Positions 48,300 to 57,133 of a DNA stretch of 64,000 bases are shown in pieces. The notes under the pieces were generated by a model. The model saw only the letters and a program-made list of their open reading frames with translations, was not told the origin of the DNA and ran no database searches. The stretch covers positions 79,488,687-79,552,686 of the forward strand of contig NC_092052.1 of the NCBI RefSeq assembly GCF_003086295.3, given 5' to 3'. This DNA comes from Arachis hypogaea (lineage: Eukaryota > Streptophyta > Magnoliopsida > Fabales > Fabaceae). Each line of letters opens with the position of its first letter. Position 1 is the first letter of the stretch. Position numbers and translations under genes: made by a program.

Positions 48300-48890
48300 A
48301 AGAGGGGGAGCACGCCACGCGACAGCATCGCCGACGCATCCACATCGCAGGTGAGTCAGAAAGAAAAATAAATCGAACAGAAAGTCACGCGATAGCATGG
48401 CTGGAGGCGTGCCTTTGGCACAAATTGATCCACGCGACCGCGTTGCTGACGCGTCTGCGTCATATGGGAATAATGCCTCCCACGCGTCCGCGTCACCCAC
48501 GCGGACGCGTGACCTGAAAATCGACGTAAGAAAGGGTGCATGGCCGAAAGTTGTGCTGGAGTGGTGCTGGGCCGGCGGCGCTAGACGCAATAGCCCTACC
48601 ACACGAACGCGTACCCCACGCGTCCGCGTCGTATCCCAATATTGGCCACCCACACGATCACGTCGACCACGCGAATGCGTCACCCTAGAATTTGGCAACA
48701 ATGAGTTTCGAACAGAGAGTTGTGCGAGCGCGAGGCTACCCTCGCGCCAGTAGCACAAAACGAGTCACGCGTCCGCGTGACCGACGCGACCGCGTGACCG
48801 ACGCGACCGCGTGACCGACGCGACCGCGTCGATTCATATGAGCGCAATTCGCGCAAACGCGTACCCCACGCGTCCGCGTCACTAGCGCCG
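48300..48890. repeat. ACGCGNNCGCGT palindrome array, C post-pol
   Basis: The best-preserved array. Palindrome pairs at 48432/48449 and 48482/48499 are each 17 bp apart. At 48777-48827 the unit GTGACCGACGCGACCGC is repeated three times exactly. A 7-bp hairpin GCGCGAG/CTCGCGC lies at 48728-48747. Confidence 0.9.
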
Positions 48891-49711
48891 CACAACTTAT
48901 CCTAATCTGCCAAAATATCTTATCTTTCTCTTCCCCAAACCCTACTTTTTCTTTTCCCTCCTTATTTCTTTCTTCCCTTTTCTTCCTTCTTCCATCTCTC
49001 TCACTTTCTACTTTCTCTCTCTCTCACCACCATTACCAATGTTTTTCTTTTCTTCTTCCCTCCTTACTTTTCTATTCTTCTTCTTGTTTTTATGTTTTCT
49101 TCTTCCTTTCTTTTTCTTTTTACTTGCATTATCCATGTTTTCTTTTTCTTTCTTTTTCTTTTAATTGGTGTTGGAAATTTATTAGGGTCATTATTATTCC
49201 TTATGATTTGCTTGTAGATTGTTAAGGACTTGTTTGGCAATTATATATTAATTTTTAAGGGTTGCTTGTATGTTCCATTTAATACATTCAATAACTTATT
49301 TATCATGCATGCTATGTGTTTGTGAAAACGCCCATATGACATTGTGCACCATTTTGAGATTTCTTTTAATCTACTACTCTATTTGCTTGCTTTTCACAAA
49401 AACCCTTCTTTTATTTTATTATTTGAATATATTTGTTATTACAAACAGGTTATTAGTTTGAAAGGCTTGGTAACCTACCTTGAATGCTTGATCTATGCTA
49501 CTCATGCCTTTGCCTGCATGTCAATAAACACCTTGCATTTAATTGTCATCATATGCACTTGCTATTTTTCGTTGATGATTTTTCACATGTAGTCATGACC
49601 ATGTGTTTACATCATTCATCTTTTAATGTGCATTACTTACCACATTTCCCGTTCTCTTCCTTGCTCCAACCCTTGACATTTTAACATGCTTTCTCTTTTC
49701 TTTCTTTTAGG
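48891..49711 (+). other. C pyrimidine-rich segment and splice acceptor
   Basis: No gene. It ends in CTCTTTTCTTTCTTTTAG at 49710, one base before the env-like ATG. Confidence 0.6.
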
Positions 49712-50965
49712 ATGGCCACCAAAAAAGGCAAGGAGAAAGCTACTCCCAAACCACCAACAAGAAGAGGAACAAAAAGAGCATTAGTGGTAGAGCCATTTTC
49801 GACTGCAGTTAAGCCCTCAACAAAAAGAATTAAGAGGATTATAAAGGTTGATGAAAAAGAGAAAGCTTTCCCAGCAAAGGACACTACACGATTTACCAAT
49901 CACTACTGTGAGCAGATGTTCCCCATCCTGGCAGAAAGGAGTTACAACAACGAATACCTTCTTATCCTCCCGACCCTTATTGCTGAATTTGTTGAGCCGC
50001 AAATTGAACGAAGACAATGGGGTTTCCTTCAAAGATAGCCACGGCAGGTTAATCTTTCCTGGGTAGTCGAGTTCTACTCTAATTTCCACTTGCCAACCCT
50101 GCAGTCTGTCTATGTCCGTCAAAAGCAAGTCCCCAATACAGAAGAGGTTATTCAGCGAGCTTTAGATCTTCCCCCTACTCCAGAAGGACTGGACGCATTT
50201 CAAGAAGCCTCACTCAAGCGTCAGATGTACCAATTTGACTGGGACGCTGTTCTCAGAGTTATCGCACTACCTGACAGCAGATGGATCTACGGATACCATC
50301 GTTCCTGTCCTAAGGGAATATCAGCTTCCGCACTTACCTTGGAGGCTCGCGTATAGGCACAGATTATGTCCCATTACGTCTTTCCGAGCACCCACGAGTC
50401 CTCCTTCACAGCAGACATGGCCGTTCTACTATTGTGCATCCTTATAGACCAGCCTCTGAACCTACCAAGACATATTCGGAATGCTATGGGATACGTATAA
50501 ATTGCGGGTAACTTACCTTTTCCCGCCCTGGTCTCAGATCTTGTCTCAGCAGCCGGCATCTCCTACAGAGCTGGGGACAGCAAAGCCATACTTCCACGGG
50601 ATGATTAGTACATCCCTAACGGGAAATATATCAGACCTCCAGCAGCCACTACAAGCCAGCCTACTGAACCGGCTGAAGACATTCCTCCTTCAATACCACC
50701 AGCACCTACAACAAACCAACTGCTCTATCAGATACTTGAAAGGTTTGATCAGCGGGAACGCAAAGCAAAGCTAAGAGAGCACCGAAACAAGCGCCGATTC
50801 ACATACCTCAAAGAGCTACTTAAAGGAAAATACAGAGACTCAGACACCCCGGACTCCACTTCGTTTACCAGCACAGGGAGCCATGACGGTCCCAACTGTG
50901 GAGATACTGCTACCAGCCCACCTTTGTTCCTGACAGATGGCACTGAGGACGGTGTAAAGCCTTAA
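49712..50965 (+). pseudogene. C env-like ORF
   Basis: The most complete copy, about 417 codons from MATKKGKEKATPKPP to VKP and TAA at 50963. Order: Lys-rich N-terminus (KRIKRIIKVDEKEKAF), RSYNNEYLLILP, a stop near 50036, FYSNFHLPTLQSVYVRQK, the conserved core (QFDWDAVLRVIALPDSRW, FPALVSDLVSAAG), then an Arg/Lys patch and a Thr/Ser/Asp-rich tail. Further stops near 50354, 50498 and 50607. No signal peptide or membrane helix is visible. Confidence 0.8.
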
Positions 50966-50977
50966 GTGTGGGGAGGT
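50945..50977 (+). other. Internal polypurine-like motif, C
   Basis: GAGGACGGTGTAAAGCC, then TTAAGTGTGGGGAGGT. The 16-mer TTAAGTGTGGGGAGGT is identical to the end of the 3' polypurine tract at 52395-52410. Confidence 0.7.
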
Positions 50978-52378
50978 CGGTCAGTACCTGACTTCCGGAG
51001 GTAATTTCTCTTTCCAAACACCAATAAAATATGATATTTAGTTAGTTTTTCTTGTGTAGAATAGGATAAATTGCATAGTAATATGTTAGTTGCATGCATG
51101 TTCTACTTGATTGAAAAGATAATAAGTTTCTTCTAAGACCCTATTTTTAGAACAAAATTTCACTAATTTTAATCAAAACTTTTATGTTAAATTTGCTTGA
51201 AGTTATATTTGGAACATGGTTTTTGAGCTAAAGAACACACAACCTGTGAGACTTTGAGCCTAAACACATGGTTACATTATTTAACCATAAATATTTTATT
51301 CTTGTGTGTTTACTTCTCTATGATTGTAATCTATATTTTGTTTCATCTTATATGTCCAATGTTTAATATATTTATATGCTTGCATATGATTGAGGCCATT
51401 ATTTGTTTAGCTCACTTATCCAAATTAAGCCTACCCCTTAAGTTACCTTTGTTAGCCACTTTGAGCCTTTAAATCCCATTTGTTCTTTATTTTACCACAT
51501 CACTAGCCTTAATTGGAAAAATAATTATATATCCCAATTAAATCTTTGGTTAGCTTGAGATAGAATTGTGTGTTAATTGAGTATGGGAAGATTGTGGGAA
51601 CAAAAGATAATAAGGGAATGTGTCATGATAATATAATGGGAATTTGGGTACCTACTCATGTGAAACTATAAAATAAAATTGAAATTCTATGTGCATTGAT
51701 AAGCTGTGTTTAATTTAATGTTAAAAGAAATTCAAAAAATATTCAATAATTAATAAGGGGACAAAATTACCCCAATGCTAAGTTAAGATTCAAGGATCAA
51801 TACATATATGATAAAATTTAAAAAAAATGAGTTTGATACATGAGTATGGAACGTGAAAGGAAAAATTTTGGGTAGCTAGGTGTGAAATTTAAGTTATAAA
51901 GAGAATATATGTGTGTTAGGTGAAAGCTTGGGTTAATTAAAGATTCAATTTATAAGCTTACTTAGCCATATATGTACCCTTACCCTTACCTTGGCCCCGT
52001 TACAAACTTGAAAAGACCTCATGATGTTTGCATTGGTACATTAAATGTTGTTGATTGGTTAGGAGAAGAACAAAAATTAGAAAGCATGATTAGAGAAGGA
52101 TAGAGTGATTACCCTATACAGTAGAGAGACTAGAGCGTACATACATCATCAGTGAGGGTTCAATGCTTAAATTCTATGTTCTCTACTTTCATGAGCTACC
52201 TTCTTGCATTTTTATCTGTTGTTACTGTATAAAAATTGAATTAGTGGAATTTGATTTGTGATTGTTTTGAAGAGCTTATTTACTTTTAACTAAATGGACA
52301 AGAATCATATAGGTTGCATTGCATTGCACGAGTTTTACATGTTCCTAATCATTTATTTTATCTCCTTCAACTAAGCAT
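50978..52378. other. C 3' non-coding region
   Basis: About 1.4 kb, AT-rich, no gene, alignable with A and D throughout. Confidence 0.65.
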
Positions 52379-52410
52379 GAGGACATGCTAATGTTTAAGT
52401 GTGGGGAGGT
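52379..52410 (+). other. C 3' polypurine tract
   Basis: GAGGACATGCTAATG, then TTTAAGTGTGGGGAGGT, abutting the 3' LTR. Confidence 0.85.
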
Positions 52411-53886
52411 TGATAAACCATTGTTTTACGGTTTACATTGTGTTTAATTGTGTGATTTTATCAAATCTTTACCCACTTATTCATTAAATTAGCATGCATT
52501 TATAATTCCTTCCCAAAATTATTCCATGGTTGAAAACCTGCTTCCTAGAGACTTTTAATTATGTATTTTAATTCTCCTTTATTCCATTCGATGTCGTGAT
52601 CTGTGTGTCAAGTGTTTCAGGTTTTATAGGGCATGAATGACTTGGAGATTGGAAAGGAAGCTTGCAAAAATGGAAGGAACACAAGAAATTGAGGAGATGA
52701 CCAGCGAGAAGTGACGCGGACGCATGGCTCACGCGACCGCGTGAAATGGAGGAAATTGAAGTGACGCGAACGCGTGAATTGGAGGCTGCAAGAGTGACGC
52801 AAATGCGTAGACGACACGCACGCGTGACAAGGCAAAACGCTGGATGACGCGAATGCGTGGATGACGCGATCGCGTGACGTGCGCGATCTGCAGAATCTGC
52901 AGAATTTACTGGGGGCGATTTTGGGCCCTGTTTTAACCCAGTTTTCGGCCCAGAAAAGCAAATTAGAGCCAGGGAACATGCAGAGACCAAGAATAACATT
53001 CATTTCGCATAATTTTAGTTTTAGATCTGGTTTTACTCCTCCTCTAGGTTTTCTCTCTATACATTCATAGTTCTTAGGATTTTGATTTTATTGCTTTTTG
53101 GACTGGGATATTGAGAAGAGTTATTACCTCCGTCAAGACTTCGTTATTCTATTTTGTTTCCTTACTTGTCACTTACTCTTTCATATCCCTAATTTCTTCA
53201 GAGTTACTATTGGATTATTTTTAGAATTTATTAATATAAGAACTATTTTTATTTTAATTGATCCTTTTGATTATTATTTATCATGTCTTTCTTTATTCCC
53301 CTTTCTTATTTCGTGAATTTTACATTCATAATGAGCGAGTAGTTCCATAACTTGATTGGGAGTTGATTGAAAGGAGGATCTTGAGTTGGAATGCTCAAGA
53401 GTAAAATTATAGTTGGGTTTAGCGTTGGGTCGTCCTCTAATCACTGACACTAGTCCTTTCCAAGGGAGAGGATTAGAACTTGTGAATAGAAACTGACTTC
53501 CAACTTGCTTAACTTTCCTTTATCTGGTAAAGGATAACTGAGCAGGCAACCTTCAATTATCACTTTGATCTTGGGAGAACTCCATCAAGGATAGCGCTTC
53601 CAACTAATCTACTCCCGGTCAAGGTTTTTATTTAAATTACATAAATTCTCTGATTTAATTTCCTGTTTATCAACTCAAACCATTTTAGAAAACATCTGAT
53701 TAATAAAATAGCACACCTTTCTGCAACTCGTTGGGAGACGACCTGGGATTCATACTCCCAGTATTTTAATTCTAATTTTGTGACAACCCCTTCTAAATTG
53801 ATAAGTGTATTTTAGGTTGGTTAAGAACTATACTTTCAACGTATCTCTTATAATAATTTCTTAACTCACCGATTTACGCCACATCA
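52411..53886 (+). repeat. C 3' LTR
   Basis: 1476 bp, TGATAAACCATT to GCCACATCA. A palindrome array lies at about 52710-52890 and the TTGGGAGACGACC motif at 53730-53761. Confidence 0.9.
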
Positions 53887-53891
53887 GTAAG

Positions 53892-54253
53892 CTGTAAGAA
53901 TCTCACTCGAGATGGCAGACAATTCAAGGAAACAAGCTTATGGACTTGTAGAGGATGTCTTGGTGAAGGTTGAAGGCCTGTACATCCCTGCTGATTTCAT
54001 AATCCTAGACACTAGAAAGGATGAGGATGAATCCATCATCCTAGGAAGACCTTTCCTAGCCACAGCAAAAGCTGTGATTGATGTGGACAGAGGAGTGTTA
54101 GTCCTTCAATTGAATGAGGACTACCTTGTTTTATGGCTCAAGGATCTCCATCTGCAACCATGGAGAGGAAGCATGAAAAGCTTCTCTCAATACAGGGTCA
54201 AACAGAATGCCCACACTCAAATTCTAAGTTTGGTGTTGGGAGGCTACCATTAA
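53892..54253 (+). pseudogene. B protease C-terminal part, fused to the post-pol region
   Basis: It continues the protease cut at 29684: MADNSRKQAYGLVEDVLVKV, PADFIILDT and ESIILGRPFLATAKAVIDV are the usual C-terminal motifs of an Athila-lineage protease. About 60 codons later the frame ends at TAA 54251, and the post-pol hairpin follows 66 bp on. RT, RNase H and integrase, normally about 3.5 kb, are missing. Confidence 0.85.
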
Positions 54254-54319
54254 GCTCTGAGTTTCTGTGAAGCTCTCTAAGAGCTCACTGTCAAGCTATT
54301 GACATTAAAAAAGTGCTTG

Positions 54320-54337
54320 TTGGGAGGCAACCCAATG
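54320..54337 (+). other. Post-pol hairpin plus ATG, element B
   Basis: TTGGG-AGGCAA-CCCAA with the ATG overlapping the stem end (54335). A variant of the hairpin in A, C, D and F, preceded by the shared AAAGTGCTTG. Confidence 0.65.
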
Positions 54338-54464
54338 TTATTTAATTATATTTATTTTCCATTATCATTTTATGTTTTATTTAGGTAAATGATCATGTGG
54401 AGTCACAAAAACAATTACAAAATTAAAGAGGAATAAAAAACAGCACACCCTGGAGGACAGGCTT

Positions 54465-54705
54465 ACTAGCGTTTAAACGCCAGTAAGGATAGCAGAATGG
54501 ACGTTTAACGCCCAGTCTGGCAGCATTCTGGGTGTTAAACGCCAGAATGGGCAGCATTCTGGGCGTTTAATGCCAGAAAAGGGTGTCTGGCTGGCATTAA
54601 ATGCCAGAAAGGGGCATCAGACTGGCGTTTAACGCCAGGAAAGGTAGCAAAACTGGCATTAAACACCAGGATTGGCACACAGAGGGTGTTTAAATGCCAG
54701 AATGG
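54465..54705. repeat. GGCGTTTAAACGCC-type palindrome array, B post-pol
   Basis: Eight palindromes with cores at about 54474, 54504, 54536, 54567, 54597, 54629, 54659 and 54689, a regular step of 30-32 bp. The best copies are GCGTTTAAACGC (54469-54480) and CTGGCGTTTAACGCCAG (near 54622). Decayed copies have CG changed to CA or TG. The same palindrome type occurs in the B LTR. Confidence 0.85.
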
Positions 54706-55208
54706 TGCAGGGAGCAGAATTCCTTGACACCTCAGGATCTGTGGACCCCACAGGATCCCCACTTACCCCACCTCTTCTTCTCTCCTCTTCACAGCTTTCC
54801 ATAACACTCTTCCCCAAATACCCTTGACCAATCCCATCAATACCTCTTCCCCAAACACCCTTCACCTATCAAATCCTACCCTCTTCTCCATAATCCCTTC
54901 GCCACTCACATCCATCCATCATTAAACCCCACTACCTCACCATTCAAATTCAATCCATTTCCCTCCAAAACCCACCCCTTCATGACCGAATTCCCTCTCT
55001 CCCTTGCCCTATAAATACCCCTCCTCACTACCTTCAATTTCACACCACATATAGACTTCTACCCCCATTGGCCAAATTCATTTCTCCCCTCCATCTCCTC
55101 CAATTCTTCTTTTTCTTCTTATTTTTTTCTTCTTTTGCTCGAGGACAAGCAAACATTTTAAGTTTGGTGTGGAAAAATCACTGCTTTTTTATTTTTCCAT
55201 AACCATTA
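54706..55208. other. B pre-env segment
   Basis: C- and T-rich, no gene. Near its end GAGGACAAGCAAACA followed by TTTTAAGTTTGGTGTGG (about 55140-55172) resembles the polypurine cassette of A, C and D. Confidence 0.5.
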
Positions 55209-55842
55209 ATGGCACCTAAGGCCGGAGAAACCTATAGAAAGAGGAAAGGGAAGGCAATTGCTTCCACCTCCGAGTCATGGGAGATTGAGAGATTCATCTC
55301 AAAGGTCCATCAAGACCACTTCTATGAAGTTGTGGCAAAAAAAAAGGTGATCTCTGAGGTCCCCTTCAGGCTCAAAAAGAGTGAATATCCGGAGATCCAA
55401 CGTGGGATTCGAAGAAGAGGTTGGGAATCTCTTACCAACCCCATCCAACAAGTCAGGATCTTAATGGTTCAAGAGTTCTATGCTAATGCATGGATCACTA
55501 AGAACCATGATCAAAGTGTGAACCCAAACCCAAAGAATTGGCTCAAAATGGTTTGGGGAAAATACTTGGATTTCAGTCCGAAAAATGTGAGGTTAGCATT
55601 TAACTTGCCAATGATGCAAGGAGATCCTCACCCTTTCACTAGAAGGGTCAACTTTGATCAAATGTTGGACCAAGTCCTCATGGACATCTGTATGGAAGGA
55701 GCTCAATAGAAGAGAGACTCAAGAGGCAAGCCGGTTCAATTGAGAAGGCCGGACCTCAAACCCGTGGCTAGGGGATGGTTAGAGTTCATCCAACGCTCTA
55801 TCATTCCTACTAGCAACTGGTCTGAAGTTACTATGGACCGGG
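55209..55842 (+). pseudogene. B env-like ORF, N-terminal part
   Basis: It starts MAPKAGETYRKRKGKAIAST. The globular part (RGIRRRGWESLTNP, VQEFYANAW, FNLPMMQGD) belongs broadly to the same plant transposon protein type as the env-like ORFs of A, C and D, though distantly. A TAG at 55707 is followed by the same frame (KRDSRGKPVQLRRPDLKP) to 55842, where F2 interrupts. The rest is outside the window. Confidence 0.7.
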
Positions 55843-56974
55843 TGATAAACCCCGATTTCGTGACCCACTTAAAGGCAAAATGCTGGGGGCAATTTCTGAG
55901 CTGTCCAAGCCCAAATCCAACTTGTTTCTGAGTGTATTTCATGCAGAATTGAAGTCCAAGCAAGGGGGTGCAATTAGTTAGTCAACATGAGCCTTTAGTT
56001 AGTTTTCTAGAGAGAGAAGTTCCCTCTTCTCTCTAGAGTTAGGTTAGGATTAGGTTAATTTGTCATAGATCCATGTTTAATTCCTTGCTTTCATTTTGTT
56101 TCTTCTACAATTTCTCATGTCTACATCTTAATTTTCTTAGTTGTAATGTTAATTTTTCCTTTTGCTCTCTTTGTGATGATGAACTCATGTTGGATTTGGT
56201 TTACATTTAATCCAATTAGATGTTGATGTTTCCTTTATTGATGATTGATTTGTGAATTTACTTTTCTTGCAATTGGTAGTTGTTAGATTTTATCATTCTT
56301 GCATATTCACCATGCTTTCCTTTAGTACCCACCAAGTGTTTGACAAAATGCTTGGTTGGATCTTAGAGTAGACTTTGAGCATTTTTGGCATGGAAAGAGT
56401 AATTAGGCAATCTTGAGTCATGAAAACCCAACCTATGTTGGTGATTTAGAATTGTTAGTTAATATCATTTTCAATGACTCTAATCTTTTGCTAATTCAAT
56501 TAGTGAGTTGATTAGGAATTTTGATTTGAGATTAACTAGTCTGGTTTGACTTTCTCTCATGGAGGATAACTTACACCTTCTTCCAATGTTGGAGATGACG
56601 AAATAAGATAAATTCTTGTTAATTATTATCATTAGTGACTAGGATGGAAAGCCTATGACCTTGACTCTTGCCATGAATGTCTCTCTGTACTACTTGCTTT
56701 CTTAATCATTTGCTCAATTTACTTATCTTGTTCCTATTGTAAATGAAAACCCCCTTTGCCCCTTTATAGCCAATAATTGACCATTTCATTATAATCCTAG
56801 GGAGACAACCCGGAGTCTAAATACTTCGGTTAATTCTTATTTGGGGTTTGTTCTTTGTGACAACCAAAATTTTTTATGTGAGATTTGTTTGTTGGTTTGG
56901 AGCTATGCTTACAAAGAAGTCATTCTTTTCTATAAGAAGAAAATCTAGACCATCGAGCGAAATCTCGTCTATCA
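55843..56974 (+). repeat. F2 5' LTR
   Basis: 1132 bp, TGATAAACCCCGATTTCGTG to CGTCTATCA. The right end is fixed by the PBS three bases later; the left by loss of the B frame. It has AGGGAGACAACCCGG at 56799-56812 but no CG-rich array, unlike the A, C and D LTRs. Confidence 0.8.
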
Positions 56975-56977
56975 AAA

Positions 56978-56995
56978 TGGCGCCGTTGCCGGGGA
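56978..56995 (+). other. F2 primer binding site, perfect tRNA-Asp complement
   Basis: TGGCGCCGTTGCCGGGGA, the unmutated form of the site seen in A, B, C and D. Confidence 0.9.
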
Positions 56996-57133
56996 TCACA
57001 ATGGTGCTATGTTATTGGCTATTGTATATATTGTGAATAGCTTAATTTTTGTTTTGTTTGTTAGTTTTTGCCAGTGTAGAATTTTGCTCTCTTATTCTTA
57101 TTAGTCTTTGTTTTTTTTATTTTCTCTTTCACT

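Larger units (their letters stand above)
29685..53886 (+). mobile_element. Element C: complete Athila-type retrotransposon containing D
   Basis: LTRs 29685-31177 and 52411-53886 both start TGATAAACCATT and end CA. Target duplications are GCAAG (29680-29684) and GTAAG (53887-53891), one mismatch. Removing C restores the B protease frame across the site. About a dozen differences, nearly all transitions, separate the two LTRs in their first ~270 bp. Coding regions carry many stops, so the element is dead. Confidence 0.9.
24228..55842 (+). mobile_element. Element B: FIDEL-like, pol-deleted, host of C and of F2
   Basis: 5' LTR 24228-25939, PBS, 1.9-kb leader, gag and protease to 29684; after C is removed it continues at 53892 with the protease end, then directly with the post-pol region, a palindrome array and an env-like ORF to 55842, where F2 is inserted. 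RT, RNase H and integrase are absent. Its 3' LTR is beyond the window. The FIDEL name is my recollection of the peanut family. Confidence 0.8.

Noticed and set aside
48777..48827. Short regularly spaced palindromes suggesting CRISPR
   Set aside because: Eukaryotic nuclear sequence, 17-bp step, no unique spacers of constant length, no cas genes.
49712..50965. Calling the env-like ORF a true envelope glycoprotein
   Set aside because: No signal peptide, transmembrane helix or fusion-type sequence is visible; only its position after pol recalls env.
53912..54253. Stand-alone small host gene beginning MADNSRKQ
   Set aside because: It is the continuation of the B protease interrupted at 29684; the join with a 5-bp target duplication explains it fully.
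56978..56995. tRNA-Asp match suggesting a tRNA gene
   Set aside because: It is only the 18-nt complement of the tRNA 3' end directly after an LTR, so it is a primer binding site.
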